From: Eledone cirrhosa
Lineage: Eukaryota > Mollusca > Cephalopoda > Octopoda > Eledonidae
Length of the DNA: 64,000 bases
Reading direction: 5' to 3'
Assembly: GCA_964016885.1 (NCBI GenBank)
Contig: OZ024742.1
Coordinates: 14,733,622-14,797,621, forward strand
The translations under genes were made by a program, and so were the position numbers. This document shows positions 21,165 to 30,977 of this stretch, one piece after another. The first letter of the stretch is position 1; each line of letters begins with the position of its first letter. Under the pieces are notes generated by a model. The model saw nothing but the letters and a program-made list of their open reading frames with translations. It was not told the DNA's origin and ran no database searches.

Positions 21165-21590
21165 GAGAGATGACCCCTTAGCCTTTGTCAAGGCAGAATT
21201 CTAGGAGAAGGAAAACTCTGATATAGCACCTGCAACCCTGATGGTATCCAATGATGTTGACTTGTTCTTCTTTTTGGTAAATATCATCTTGGTTAAGAGA
21301 GTGGGACTGGCTTTGTGCAGTGCCTTTGCTCACTATAAAAGCTTCACGGCACAGGCATTGCTTTATATCTTGAGATCTCTCTGCACTTGTCGTCACATGG
21401 TACCATGGGCTCAGCACTATGTGTCAATAATTGTCACAAGTGTAGTGTTTGTACCAGAGTTTTCAAGTCGCTGGCTGGACTAAAAAGTCACACTCGTTCA
21501 GCGCCAATGTAGGGTTTCTCCTACATGGATATAAAGTAGTGGCCGTACTCGAAAACGAGTTGGCAGCCACCATATATGTATGTATATATG
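21165..21590 (+). repeat. (ATGT)n-bounded repeat, 3' portion
   Basis: Same subfamily as 19,790-20,176: GACCCCTTAGCCTTTGTC, CACTATAAAAGCTTCACGGC, CCGTACTCGAAAACGAGTTG. The antisense 79-codon frame (21,417-21,178) matches 63,186-63,425 residue for residue at most positions. Confidence 0.7.
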
Positions 21591-21619
21591 CATATATGTA
21601 TGTATATATGCATGTATGC

Positions 21620-22267
21620 AATGGAGGTAGATGACATACCCATTTAATCATGCCTGGTTTTATATTCTGTAAGAGCAAGGACTGAGCAACTGGCAAAATT
21701 GTGCTCAATGCTCTCAAATTTGTCATCAAAGTCTGCACTGTGTGTCTCCCCCATTGTACAAGACATTAGCTTGAGAGTTTCAAGTGAGGGGACTCTAATG
21801 TTGAACCATTTGGACATATCCTTCTGTTTCAGCTTCCAAACCAGTGTTATACAGCCACTGATGGCTTCTTATCATATCTATCATACATCAGCTGCCCCAG
21901 AACCATTGTTTTAGAGATCTCTACAATGACAGGATCCTATGGAAACCTCAGCCATTACAACCATGACCATCCCTTTGTTTTAGAGATCTCTACAACCACA
22001 GAATCCTAAGGAGACCTCATTATGTTTGTTACTACAATATATTTAGAATATCAACATGTGTATATTGGGGAAATATGAAATTTGAAATATGTATGTCCCA
22101 TCTAAAATGACCATAATAATAGTTACTTATTATTACTTACTATAATAGTTGAGAATATCAGGTAAAGTACCGCTAGAGAGGATAAAAAAAGGACAGTGTC
22201 ACCTCCAAGGAAACAAATGTCACATGAAGGTCACTTTACCCAATATTCTAAACTATTATAGTCCATC
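21620..22267. other. Mostly unrecognised sequence
   Basis: A two-unit imperfect repeat at about 21,908-22,018 (GAGATCTCTACAA, ATCCTA, GGA/ACCTCA). Otherwise I see no element, microsatellite array or convincing frame. It is the start of the least repetitive part of the window. Confidence 0.4.
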
Positions 22268-22525
22268 TCGAGACTGGAGACTCATCAGGCCGGTACTTAT
22301 CCCAGTTTCTGTGACATGAAGCAACTGAGAGTACAACATTCCCCTGGACAGGATACTAGACCATCACAGGGTTAAACTCCCAGTACTCATTTTCAGCTGA
22401 GTGTACTGGAGCTACGTGAAATGAAGTGTTTTACTCAAGAACACAACACACAACCCAGGAATTGAACCCACAACATTATAATTGTAAGTCCAACACCCTT
22501 ACCACAAGGCTATGTGCCTCCACTA
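22268..22525 (-). mobile_element. tRNA-derived SINE (family B)
   Basis: On the minus strand: TAGCCTTGTGGTAAG as A box (about 22,515-22,497) and GGGTTCAATTCC as B box (about 22,472-22,459), a near-perfect pol III consensus. The family body follows (GAAATGAAGTGTTTTACTC on the plus strand). Confidence 0.8.
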
Positions 22526-22652
22526 TTCATTTATAATGATTAACTATTATTATGGTCATTTTTGTTGGGACACATATATTTATATTGTTTCCCTTAATCT
22601 TTATTGATAATGTTTTTATTTCTGTTTAGATACAACCATCAAAAAAGTAATC

Positions 22653-22825
22653 ATGTGGTATATTTTATTGTCAATGTTGTTGTTGGCTGGCTCAGTGGAA
22701 CTTGGCTCAGTACCAGAGAAAAGATGTTCGCTTGATTTGGGAGCATGTAAAACTGACATTACTTGCCTTAATGATTGGTTTTATTGTAAATGCAGCCCAT
22801 TTTCTAAGCCAGAAGGATTTTGTTT
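22653..22825 (+). CDS. Candidate first coding exon: secreted EGF-like protein
   Basis: The frame starts at ATG 22,653, 23 bases after a strong splice acceptor (T-rich tract ending CTGTTTAG at 22,629). Residues 1-18 (WYILLSMLLLAG core) look like a signal peptide. Six cysteines follow at residues 25, 32, 38, 45, 47 and 57, spaced C-x6-C-x5-C-x6-C-x-C-x9-C, which fits the EGF-like pattern including the single residue between the fourth and fifth. A donor-like GTACGT begins at 22,826, one codon after the last cysteine, so the exon would encode exactly signal peptide plus one EGF-like module and end in phase 2. If the donor is not used the frame stops at 22,853. It is not from any transposon family I recognise. 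No neighbouring exon can be assigned; function unknown. Confidence 0.45.
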
Positions 22826-22979
22826 GTACGTATTCCTATATGAGACATTCTAAGTGAGACCTTTTTCAAAATAACAGAGGGTATATAGCTACAGAGACAC
22901 TCTATCTCTCAAACACACACACACACACACACACAGAAACACATAAACACATACAACTTACCCAATAAAACGACCAACT

Positions 22980-23495
22980 ATTGAAGTTGACAGTTAAAAG
23001 GTGAAAGAAGCAATCAAAAAGATGAAGAATGGTAAAGCTATGAGATCGTCAGAGATAGTTGCTGAGATGCTAAAAACATCAATCAGGTGATACAGGACAG
23101 AGTCATACCCAATGACTGGTACAGCAATACAAACTAGTAACCCTACATAGTCAATCAGGTGATACAGGACAGAGTCATACCCAATGACTGGTACAGCAGT
23201 ACAAACTAGTAACCCTACATGTCAATCAGGTAATACAGGACAGTCATACGCAATAACTGGTACAGCAGTACAATCATAAATTGCTACAAGGGTAATGCTC
23301 TAGACAGGAGCAACTATAGAGGAATAAAACTATTGGACCAAGTTATGGAGGTGACAGAAAGAGTTATAGTGCAACTAATTAGAGACTAAGTTAAATTAGG
23401 TAGAACTTGGTTTCATGCTGGGAAAAGTACTACAGACACCTTTTTAATGAGGCAACTAGAACTACAAGAGAAGTTCCTAGCCAAGAATAAACCGC
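22980..23495 (+). pseudogene. RTE-type reverse transcriptase relic
   Basis: Mutated RT blocks remain: AIKKMKNGKA then SEIVAEMLK (22,995-23,085), INCYKGNALDRSNYRGIK-like (about 23,276-23,330), and VMEVTERVIVQLIRD (about 23,341-23,385) followed by a stop. A region KFLAKNKPL ends at 23,495, where a solo LTR interrupts the family sequence. Between the first blocks a 72-bp segment is present three times. No YADD. Confidence 0.75.
23079..23290 (+). repeat. Triplicated 72-bp segment inside an RTE relic
   Basis: Units start TCAATCAGG at 23,079, 23,151 and 23,222 (unit lengths 72 and 71), each with GGACAG, GACTGGTACAGCA; the third is cut short. They correspond to the RT segment that reads N-Q-V-I..VIPNDWYS in intact relatives, so the triplication happened within the relic. 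Confidence 0.85.
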
Positions 23496-23955
23496 TGTAA
23501 CAAGCTACTTGCCTTTGGCGTATTTATAAAATATTTGTGTGTAATTTGGCTAAGTCAGGCCAATTGTGAGCCGCGCACGAATATATATTATCAACTTCCG
23601 CCCAAACAAAGATTTTCCCACTTCTTTCGTATATATTCTCTCTTGCTGCTTGGACTTTGAAAGGAAAGGACATTATTATGTAACGGTGAGATTTTCACTT
23701 TGGCCTGTCGGCCTCCTTGGGGCTGGCACATACCACATTCACTTCTTAACTCTAAATTGTTTGTTCCTTTGTTTGACATGACAACTCAACTTAACTCTTT
23801 GTAATTAGTTGTGAAAATGTTAACGAAGACTTTACGACCAATTCCACAAACATTCGCTTCTCTCACACTTAACAAACCGTTACCTTAAAACAAAACCACC
23901 CACTGCTATACTTTAGCCTAACAAAAACCATACCTTTGCTGCTATGACAAAAATA
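23496..23955 (+). mobile_element. Probable solo LTR (related family)
   Basis: Begins TGTAACAAGC, interrupting the RTE relic. It shares the block GTAACGGTGAGATTT, CACTTTGGCCTGTCGGCC and CTTGCTGCTTGGACT with the LTR at 8,801-9,255 (opposite strand), at clearly lower identity. The right end is unclear because an (ATT)n array follows. No coding. Confidence 0.6.
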
Positions 23956-23957
23956 CA

Positions 23958-24042
<85 letters not shown>

Positions 24043-24232
24043 GTTGTTCTTTGAGTCTCAGTCATTGATGTTATTTAACTGGAAAGTTTGTTGAAATGAA
24101 TATCAAGCCGCTAACTGCAGCCTCAGACATTCAGGACATATCGGAGGGTTCTTGCTGTTCCCAGCAAGCATGCCTTTTGAAGTGTTCCAAAAAGCGGGGC
24201 TGGACTAATCTTCTTTAACCATCCTTGGAAAC

Positions 24233-24280
<48 letters not shown>
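23958..24280 (-). mobile_element. (ATT)n array with an embedded R4/Dong-like 3' fragment
   Basis: (ATT)n at 23,958-24,041 and 24,234-24,280 enclose a 190-bp segment that matches 53,345-53,530. On the minus strand this encodes the extreme C-terminus of the R4/Dong-like protein (LFWNTSKGMLAGNSKNPPI-like, mutated). The element's own tail is therefore (TAA)n. It is 5'-truncated to only the last stretch of the gene. Confidence 0.8.
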
Positions 24281-24418
24281 GAATGCCATGGTTGACGGAG
24301 GCTCGGCTCTGTAAGGTATTGTAAATTTTGACCGCTATAACAATTATAAATTGTTTAAAACTTTAACCAAATTGTAGACAAAAGCACCCTCCTCCTCGTG
24401 AGAGGGGTCTTTCTGCCC

Positions 24419-24446
24419 GTTATTTGGCCCTTCGGGGTTAAATAAC
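24419..24446 (+). promoter_or_regulatory. UUCG-capped hairpin in the 5' UTR
   Basis: GTTATTTGGCCC and GGGTTAAATAAC pair over 12 base pairs (two G-T) around the loop TTCG. The same structure is at 30,490-30,517 in copy 2. UUCG loops are exceptionally stable in RNA. A role in translation or RNP assembly is inference. Confidence 0.6.
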
Positions 24447-24497
24447 CGCTTATTGGGGTTTTGTGCCCAATATTTATTTTAAACAAAAAAAAAAAAC

Positions 24498-26592
24498 ATG
24501 GCCACGAAAAAGAATTTTCATAGGTCACTCCCACTCATTCCGTCTTCTTCTTCCTCAATCATCACTACAGCAGAGAGAAGATTGTCTCTCTCCCTCCCTT
24601 CTTTAAATGTGTCTCTCTCCCTCCCTTCTCTTTCGCAAGCGACGAAAGAAAAGAAAAGTCTCGTGCAAAGCGTGCAAGGTTTCTCCACGACGACGACGAC
24701 AGCGACGAAACAGGTGTGCGGGAAATACGAAAACCCAGTTCATTCGTCTGACGTCAGGAATAATAGCAGTAGCAGCCGTAATAACAACAGCAACAGTGAC
24801 AATGAAAACAACAGTAGCAGCCGCAACAGCATCACCAGCAGCATAAACAACAACAGCATTAGCAGCAGCAACACCAACAACAACCACAGCAACAGCGGCG
24901 GAGGCAGTAGTCGTAGTACCTGCAGCAACAACAAAAGTACCAGCAGCTCTGACGACAACAACAACAGCAGAGAAAAACCAATTATCATTTGCAGGTATTG
25001 CGAAAAACTTGGAAACAATCCTCATAACAAATGAGGAATTAGAGGAAGCGAAGAAGATGGTGACAAAGAACGGACACCGAGCAATCTGCAAGGCAGCGAA
25101 AAATTTTTTCGAAACCCAAGAGCACTGTACGGTCACGTACCGTACAGTAAGTACAAAATCCCGTAGGGTGGAAAGAGCCACAGAGGCCCAAATACAAAAA
25201 GCCTTGGGGTCTGTGTGGCAGCGGAAAACGCACATCACCCGAGGAAAAAAATATGCCACCGTAGACGTACTTTTTGCCACACCCCAGGAGGCAAAGGCCC
25301 AATCAGTAGTGACACTAAGGAGCGAGGAAATGGTGTTGGTGCCCTCCTACTGTGGGCAAAAAATTGTGAGGGTCAAACTGACCCACGTCCCCCCCGGAAT
25401 GACCCCTTCTTGGCTGGCCGCGTCTGTCCTCGTCGGAATCGAGGACAAAACAACTGTACTGCAAGTACAGAAAAAAGTAAGAGAAGATTGGGTCGGCTCC
25501 TCCATTGAGATGCTAATCCAAACCAACCAGGAGTGCATCGAAGCTATCCCGGATGTGATAGACTTCGATAACGGCACTCAACTGCCCATAAGTGTTGAGG
25601 GCAAACGCCCGAAATGCTTTCGCTGTGGATCGAAGACTCACCTCAGGGCCTTCTGCAACGAGAAGACCCTGAGAAAGGAGAAAACCCCCCTCCTTCCGAA
25701 TCCGGCTCCACGGCTACCAGCAACAGGACAAGCGGCAACCAGGAACGATAGGCCCGTGGCACCCATACCCACTCCACGGAAATCAAAAACAGCAGCAGCA
25801 GTGGAAATACTAACAACAACAACAGCAATACCAAATGCAGCTGCAACAGAGACTCCAGTGCAAACATCACCAACAACAAGTGAAAGAGTGGAGTTGGTAC
25901 CCCTCCCCGACCTCACAGAATCAGACATGGAGTGTGAGGTGGGAGAGGGATGGCAAAAGGTCGCAAGAAGGCACAAACGCAGAAGCAGCGCATCGTCGCC
26001 TTTGAAAAGGGAGGAAAGAAATGAGAAAAGGGTAAAGTCTACTGCAAAGAGACCCACAGCAGCAACACCACCAACACCATCACCACCCACACCAGCACCA
26101 CCATCACCACCGGCGACAACCCCACCGCCAACAACACCTTCAACACCACCACCACAAGCACCAACATCGCAAACACAACAACAAAACACACACACCCAGC
26201 AACAACGACAAGAAAATAGCAGAACCACACCCCACCCCCAGAAAAACAAATGCACGGCAATAAACACACACAACAAGAAACTAATGACTTACATAATTGA
26301 ACACACAGACATTTCACAACAGGACTACATAATACCAGCACCAATCAAAACGCCAACTAACATAAGACTGCTAAAAATAGCACAGAAACAATACACAAAC
26401 ATTAAAACGAAATTCCCCAACGCAGTTGGTGATTTCAGGGACCTAGGAGGAACCATCAATCGAAGAGTATATTCAGACATTCTCTTAGAAGAGCCGACGA
26501 CCAGCCGAAGGGACGATTCAACGGTCCCTTCACCAGACGATCAAGTGAAAAGGGATGTAAAAACCATCCCTCCTCTACCAAAAGTACGGTAA
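24498..26592 (+). pseudogene. ORF1 of L1/Tx1-like element, copy 1 (one-base frameshift)
   Basis: The start is ATG 24,498 (MATKKNFHRS), after an A-rich tract. Residues 1-165 are Ser/Asn-rich low complexity. One extra base near 24,981-24,987 relative to copy 2 shifts the frame; the open frame then continues to TAA at 26,590-26,592, for about 697 residues in total. The middle part carries a gag-type zinc knuckle CFRC-x4-H-x4-C at 25,615-25,656. The last third is Thr/Pro/Gln-rich (about 26,050-26,240) with a conserved tail before the stop. ORF1 proteins bind element RNA and form the RNP. Apart from the single base the protein is intact, so it is a recent lesion, a sequencing error or a tolerated shift. 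ORF2 starts 35 bases downstream. Confidence 0.9.
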
Positions 26593-26627
26593 GTGGTCTT
26601 TCCCATCTTTTCCACTCTATTTTAAAC

Positions 26628-29600
26628 ATGACCTCACTCAGAATAGGCAGCATAAATGCGCGTGGCTTGGGGTCGTCATGGAAGCAGGGTCACCTGCTCA
26701 ACGACCTCAGGTCACTAAACATAGATGTAGTGGCCATCAGCGAGACCAGAATCTCCGAAGCACGGGCCTTCGCACCGATCTTCGGCGGCTACGATGTGTA
26801 CGCATCTCCCAGCCGTCCTGGATCGGGTGGAGGAGTTGCTGTGCTTTTTCGGAGAGGTTTGGATCTCGCCATACGGGCCATCTTCCTGGACCCAGAGGGT
26901 AAGCTGGTGGTGCTGGACGTGACCAGCGGAGACGGGCAAGCTTTCAGGCTAGTGGCCGTCTATGCCCCGACAGGAGCAGGGCGGCCTGATTTCTTCCGGC
27001 GTCTGGAGACCTTTCTTGGAACGTCCCGCTCTTTAGTGTTAGTGGGCGACTGGAACGGGATCTTAGATGCACGCTGGGACTGTGTGGGATTAGCGGATAG
27101 GGGTGGAGGGTGCAAGAGCCTCACCAACCTGCTCAGGCGTTTTGAACTGTCTGACAGGTACCGATTGGATTTCCCGAATGTGCCAATGTGGACTTGGACA
27201 AACCGCATAGGGTCATCCAGATCATATCTAGATAGAGTATTTTGTAGGGAAATAGATAGGTCTAGCATAGGCTGTCCACAATTCAAGATAGTCAGCTACA
27301 CGGACCACAAATTCGTGACCTGTGTGCTTGACTTAGATAGGCTTCATAGACGAGGACCCGGCTACTGGAAGCTAAACGCGTCCTTACCAGCGCGCAAGGC
27401 CTACAGAGACCGGATTAGCGAACTAGTTAAGCGGGCGTTGACGGGGGCCATCGTCAACAACAAGTGGTGGTTTGCTCTGAAAAGAGCGATTAGAATAGAA
27501 TCGATTAGGTTTAGTAAGGCTTTAGCAATAGAGAAAAATAGAGCAGAGGGAGAACTAGTTAGAAAATTAGACGAGGCGCTTAGCAAAGGCATTGCGACCG
27601 ACGTGCTTGCGGCGAAATTGGCCCTTGACCAATTCTTCAATGCAAAGCACGAAGGCTGCGTTGTCAGAGCTAGGGTGCGTGCTCTCAGACACGAGGCGAC
27701 GAAAGCCGTTCAATGGGCCCGAGTGGCGGAGGCGCGTCGTGGCAACAAAGCCACGATCCGGTCTTTGGTGGACCACGACGGGCGCATGCTACTCGATCCC
27801 GGGCAAATGTGTGAAGCTTTTCAGCGACACTTCGCTCAGCTGTTCGGGGGCAGCGGGGGGCCGGGTAGAGGGATGGACTTTAGTGTCTACCTCGACGGAC
27901 TGCCGCGGCTCTCGGCCACTGAGGCGAGGTGTTGCGAAAAGCCGATAACAGCCGCTGAAGTACGGGAGGCAATGACTGGCTGCACAAGGGGTAAATCGCC
28001 TGGTTTGGATGGTCTGCCCTATGAACTTTACGTACAGATGCCAGACTTGTTCGGAGGCCTCTTGGCGGACGTCTACTGCAACTGGCAACAGAACGGGAGA
28101 ATTCCCAGTTCTGTGAGCCGAGGAGCGGTGGCACTGCTGAGAAAGGATCCGAACAAGGGGGATAACATAGACAATTTCCGGCCCATAACTCTGCTAAACA
28201 CAGAGTTTAAGATTTTGGCCAAGGTGCTAGCAAAGAGGTTGGCGCTTGTCGTTGGTGGTCTGGTGGGAGAGGCGCAGACATGCGCCATTCCCGACAGATC
28301 CATCCACGACAACCTCCACCTCATGCGATACATCGTAGAGAGGGTAGCTAGGGAACCTGGCACGGGTGGGTCCTTGATCAATTTAGATCAGTCGAAAGCT
28401 TTCGATAGGGTCGACCATCGTTACCTAGCGGCAGTCCTGAGGGCGGCTGGCTTTGGGCCCGTCTTCAGAGGCTGGATCGCTGCCATGCACAGCGACATCT
28501 GCTCTGTGGTGAGAGTGAACGGTCACCTGTCGGAACCGTTCAACATCATGCGCTCGGTCCGCCAAGGATGTCCCCTCTCGTCCCTCTTGTACGTATTGAC
28601 TCTCGAGCCATTACTGCACAAACTGGAGACGTTGAGGGGAGTCCCGCGCGAACTAGGATGCGGAAGATCCGTGTCAGCATATGCGGACGATGTCACCGTA
28701 GTGGTGTCGAACGCCAAACACATCGAGGCGATCGGCACTACACTAAGAGAATACGAAGCGGTGACAGGAGCAATGATCAACCAGGAAAAGTCAGTGGGCC
28801 TGCAGCTCGGCACCTGGAGAGGCAGGTCCATGCCGTCCAACAGCGTCGTCGGGCGCTGGACGGACGGACCGGTTAAATTGCTAGGGGTCTGGTTCGGTCC
28901 GGACCTCCAGACGGACAAAAACTGGGACGAGGTGACGAGCAGGGTGGCTTCTCTCACCCAGAAATGGGCGGAGAGGAAGCTATCCCTGAAAGGTCGAGCG
29001 GAGGTGGCTAACGCGTACATCGCGTCTGTCATCTGCTACCGCCTAACCGTCGTACCTTGTCCTAAGCCTCGCCTGACTGCGCTGGAGCGTTTGCTCTTTC
29101 GCTTTTTGTGGAAGGGACGTGCTCCGATGGTCAGGCGGTCCATCTGTTGTCAACACCCGCTACGTGGAGGGCTGGGCATGCCGTGGCTGATGATGCGCAG
29201 GCACGCGCTCAGGCTACGACATCTCCACCTCTTCCTCGACGGTGATCAGGTGTGGTCGCCGTTTGCTAGACGCGTTTTTCCCCAGCTCGTTTCCTTGACG
29301 GAGCTGCAGTCCTGGGTCAAGCGAAGACCGAGAGGGAGCGCCTGGAGACTGGAATGTCTTCAGGCGCTCACAGCCCTCGACCAATCGGGCAATGTGATCG
29401 GTGGAAACTCCACCTCGGCGTTCTATAGAGGATTAGTGGAGGGGAAGAGCGACGACGTACTTGGGGAAACTCTAGGCGTCGACGAAAATCAACTAGCCAA
29501 TCTCTTCGGAAGAACTTTCGGGCCAGGGCCTATGGACAACTTCCAGAAATCTCTGGCCTGGCAGTGCTACCGAGGAGCCTTGCCAGTTCGGGATAAACTC

Positions 29601-30047
29601 TACAGGCATGGAGGTGCCGTCAGCCGGGCATGTCCGAGATGCGCGCAGGGCGACGAAACCGTCCTGCACGCACTCGTCCAGTGTCCGAAAATTGCTGACT
29701 TGTGGGTTTATGTCGAACACCTGCTGTCGCGTTTAGGACGGATCCAGCTATCATCTGAGTCTATCGTGAGGATTGCCCCGCCCTCCTCCTTTAGCCGGGA
29801 AGGGCAGGCAGTTTTTATCTGTCTGGTGGCCATGGCGAAAGAGATAGTATGGTGGACACGTTTGAAAGGGCTGAAGACGAGCACTTACCTCTTCGGTGAT
29901 GCTCTGATTGACTTTTTCAAATTTCATTTGAAAAGGAAAATCAGAGTAGAGAAGGAAGTGCTCTCTTCCCAGCATTTTGTTGAAAGATGGGTGAGAGAAG
30001 CAAGAATGGCCCGAGTGAATGGGCCGACTCTGAGTATATATCTGTAA
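26628..30047 (+). CDS. ORF2: APE endonuclease / reverse transcriptase, 1,139 aa, intact
   Basis: The start is ATG 26,628 (MTSLRIGSINARG). Residues 1-235 are an APE-type endonuclease with Asn10, Glu39 (ISETR), Tyr112 (VYAPT), GDWN at 140-143, Asp202 (SYLDR) and a terminal TDH at 225-227. The reverse transcriptase spans about 480-760: FRPITLLNTEFK, LINLDQSKAFDRVDH (motif A), VRQGCPLSSLLYVL (motif B), AYADDV with YADD at 685-688, and LLGVWFGP. A C-terminal zinc region C-x2-C-x8-H-x4-C is at 1,002-1,019. The enzyme nicks target DNA and primes cDNA synthesis from element RNA there. No stop or frameshift is visible over 3.4 kb, unlike every other LINE in the window, and the codon third positions are GC-richer than the surroundings. 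The element is likely young. Confidence 0.95.
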   Translation: MTSLRIGSINARGLGSSWKQGHLLNDLRSLNIDVVAISETRISEARAFAPIFGGYDVYASPSRPGSGGGVAVLFRRGLDLAIRAIFLDPEGKLVVLDVTSGDGQAFRLVAVYAPTGAGRPDFFRRLETFLGTSRSLVLVGDWNGILDARWDCVGLADRGGGCKSLTNLLRRFELSDRYRLDFPNVPMWTWTNRIGSSRSYLDRVFCREIDRSSIGCPQFKIVSYTDHKFVTCVLDLDRLHRRGPGYWKLNASLPARKAYRDRISELVKRALTGAIVNNKWWFALKRAIRIESIRFSKALAIEKNRAEGELVRKLDEALSKGIATDVLAAKLALDQFFNAKHEGCVVRARVRALRHEATKAVQWARVAEARRGNKATIRSLVDHDGRMLLDPGQMCEAFQRHFAQLFGGSGGPGRGMDFSVYLDGLPRLSATEARCCEKPITAAEVREAMTGCTRGKSPGLDGLPYELYVQMPDLFGGLLADVYCNWQQNGRIPSSVSRGAVALLRKDPNKGDNIDNFRPITLLNTEFKILAKVLAKRLALVVGGLVGEAQTCAIPDRSIHDNLHLMRYIVERVAREPGTGGSLINLDQSKAFDRVDHRYLAAVLRAAGFGPVFRGWIAAMHSDICSVVRVNGHLSEPFNIMRSVRQGCPLSSLLYVLTLEPLLHKLETLRGVPRELGCGRSVSAYADDVTVVVSNAKHIEAIGTTLREYEAVTGAMINQEKSVGLQLGTWRGRSMPSNSVVGRWTDGPVKLLGVWFGPDLQTDKNWDEVTSRVASLTQKWAERKLSLKGRAEVANAYIASVICYRLTVVPCPKPRLTALERLLFRFLWKGRAPMVRRSICCQHPLRGGLGMPWLMMRRHALRLRHLHLFLDGDQVWSPFARRVFPQLVSLTELQSWVKRRPRGSAWRLECLQALTALDQSGNVIGGNSTSAFYRGLVEGKSDDVLGETLGVDENQLANLFGRTFGPGPMDNFQKSLAWQCYRGALPVRDKLYRHGGAVSRACPRCAQGDETVLHALVQCPKIADLWVYVEHLLSRLGRIQLSSESIVRIAPPSSFSREGQAVFICLVAMAKEIVWWTRLKGLKTSTYLFGDALIDFFKFHLKRKIRVEKEVLSSQHFVERWVREARMARVNGPTLSIYL

Positions 30048-30307
30048 ACTAAAGGTGGAAAACTGGGAGAGGGCACTTGCCTTGGTGGTCAGGGTCATTG
30101 TGGCTTTTTACTGGGCTTTCTCCACAAATGTCCCTCCGAAGTCTCCCCCCTATTGGGGAATTTTTCATTGTTATTTTCATTGTTATTTTTGTTACATCCT
30201 CTGTTTTTGTTTTTTTACACGCAGAAATGCCCATTTGTACCGTCCTGCATTGTCCTGCACTGTCCTTAATGTCTACTTTATGTAAACCCTTGTGGTTAAT
30301 AAAGAAA

Positions 30308-30309
<2 letters not shown>

Positions 30310-30351
<42 letters not shown>
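30310..30351. repeat. (ATT)n joining the two L1-like copies
   Basis: About 14 ATT units between the 3' end of copy 1 and the first base of copy 2. Both elements share it: tail of one and left flank of the next. Confidence 0.95.
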
Positions 30352-30568
30352 GAATGCCATGGTTGACGGAGGCTCGGCTCTGTAAGGTATTGTAAATTTT
30401 GACCGCTATAACAATTATAAATTGTTTAAAACTTTAACCAGATTGTAGACAAAAGCACCCTCCTCCTCGTGAGAGGGGTCTTTCTGCCCGTTATTTGGCC
30501 CTTCGGGGTTAAATAACCGCTTATTGGGGTTTTGTGCCCAATATTTATTTTAAACAAAAAAAAAAAAC

Positions 30569-30942
30569 ATGGCCACGAAAAAGAATTTTCATAGGTCACT
30601 CCCACTCATTCCGTCTTCTTCTTCCTCAATCGTCACTACAGCAGAGAGAAGATTGTCTCTCTCCCTCCCTTCTCTAAATGTGTCTCTCTCCCTCCCTTCT
30701 CTTTCGCAAGCGACGCCAGTCAAGAAAAATCACGTGAAAATCATGGAACATTTCTCCACGACGACGACAATGACGAAAAAGGTGTGCGGCAAATACGAAA
30801 ACCCATTTCATTCGTCTGACGTCATGAATAATAGCAGTAGCAGCCGTAATAACAGCAGAAGCAGCAACAGTGACAAGGAAAACAACAGTAGCAGCCGAAA
30901 CAGCATCAACAGCAGCATAAACAACAACAGCATTAGCAGCAA

Positions 30943-30977
<35 letters not shown>

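Larger units (their letters stand above)
24281..30309 (+). mobile_element. L1/Tx1-like non-LTR retrotransposon, copy 1
   Basis: A two-ORF element of about 6.03 kb. The 5' UTR is 24,281-24,497, starting GAATGCCATGGTTGACGGAG. ORF1 with zinc knuckle ends 26,592; 35 bases later ORF2 (APE endonuclease plus RT plus zinc region) runs 26,628-30,047; the 3' UTR ends TTAATAAAGAAATC. It is bounded by (ATT)n on both sides. Copy 2 begins right after the downstream (ATT)n, offset 6,071 bp. The lineage call (L1 superclade, near Tx1) is by domain order and the C-terminal zinc region, without a tree. Confidence 0.93.

Noticed and set aside
22270..22310. CTGATGAGTCTCCAG on the minus strand, considered as a hammerhead
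   Set aside because: The GAAA block and a closing stem are missing; it lies in a SINE.
24603..25280. 225-codon antisense frame opposite ORF1
   Set aside because: The shadow of a Ser/Asn-rich frame; Ala/Val-rich composition and no motif. Same for 25,638-26,276, 30,674-31,284 and 31,743-32,369.
28523..29032. 169-codon antisense frame opposite ORF2
   Set aside because: Shadow of the RT frame; the equivalent at 34,854-35,360 is open only because copy 2 is so similar.
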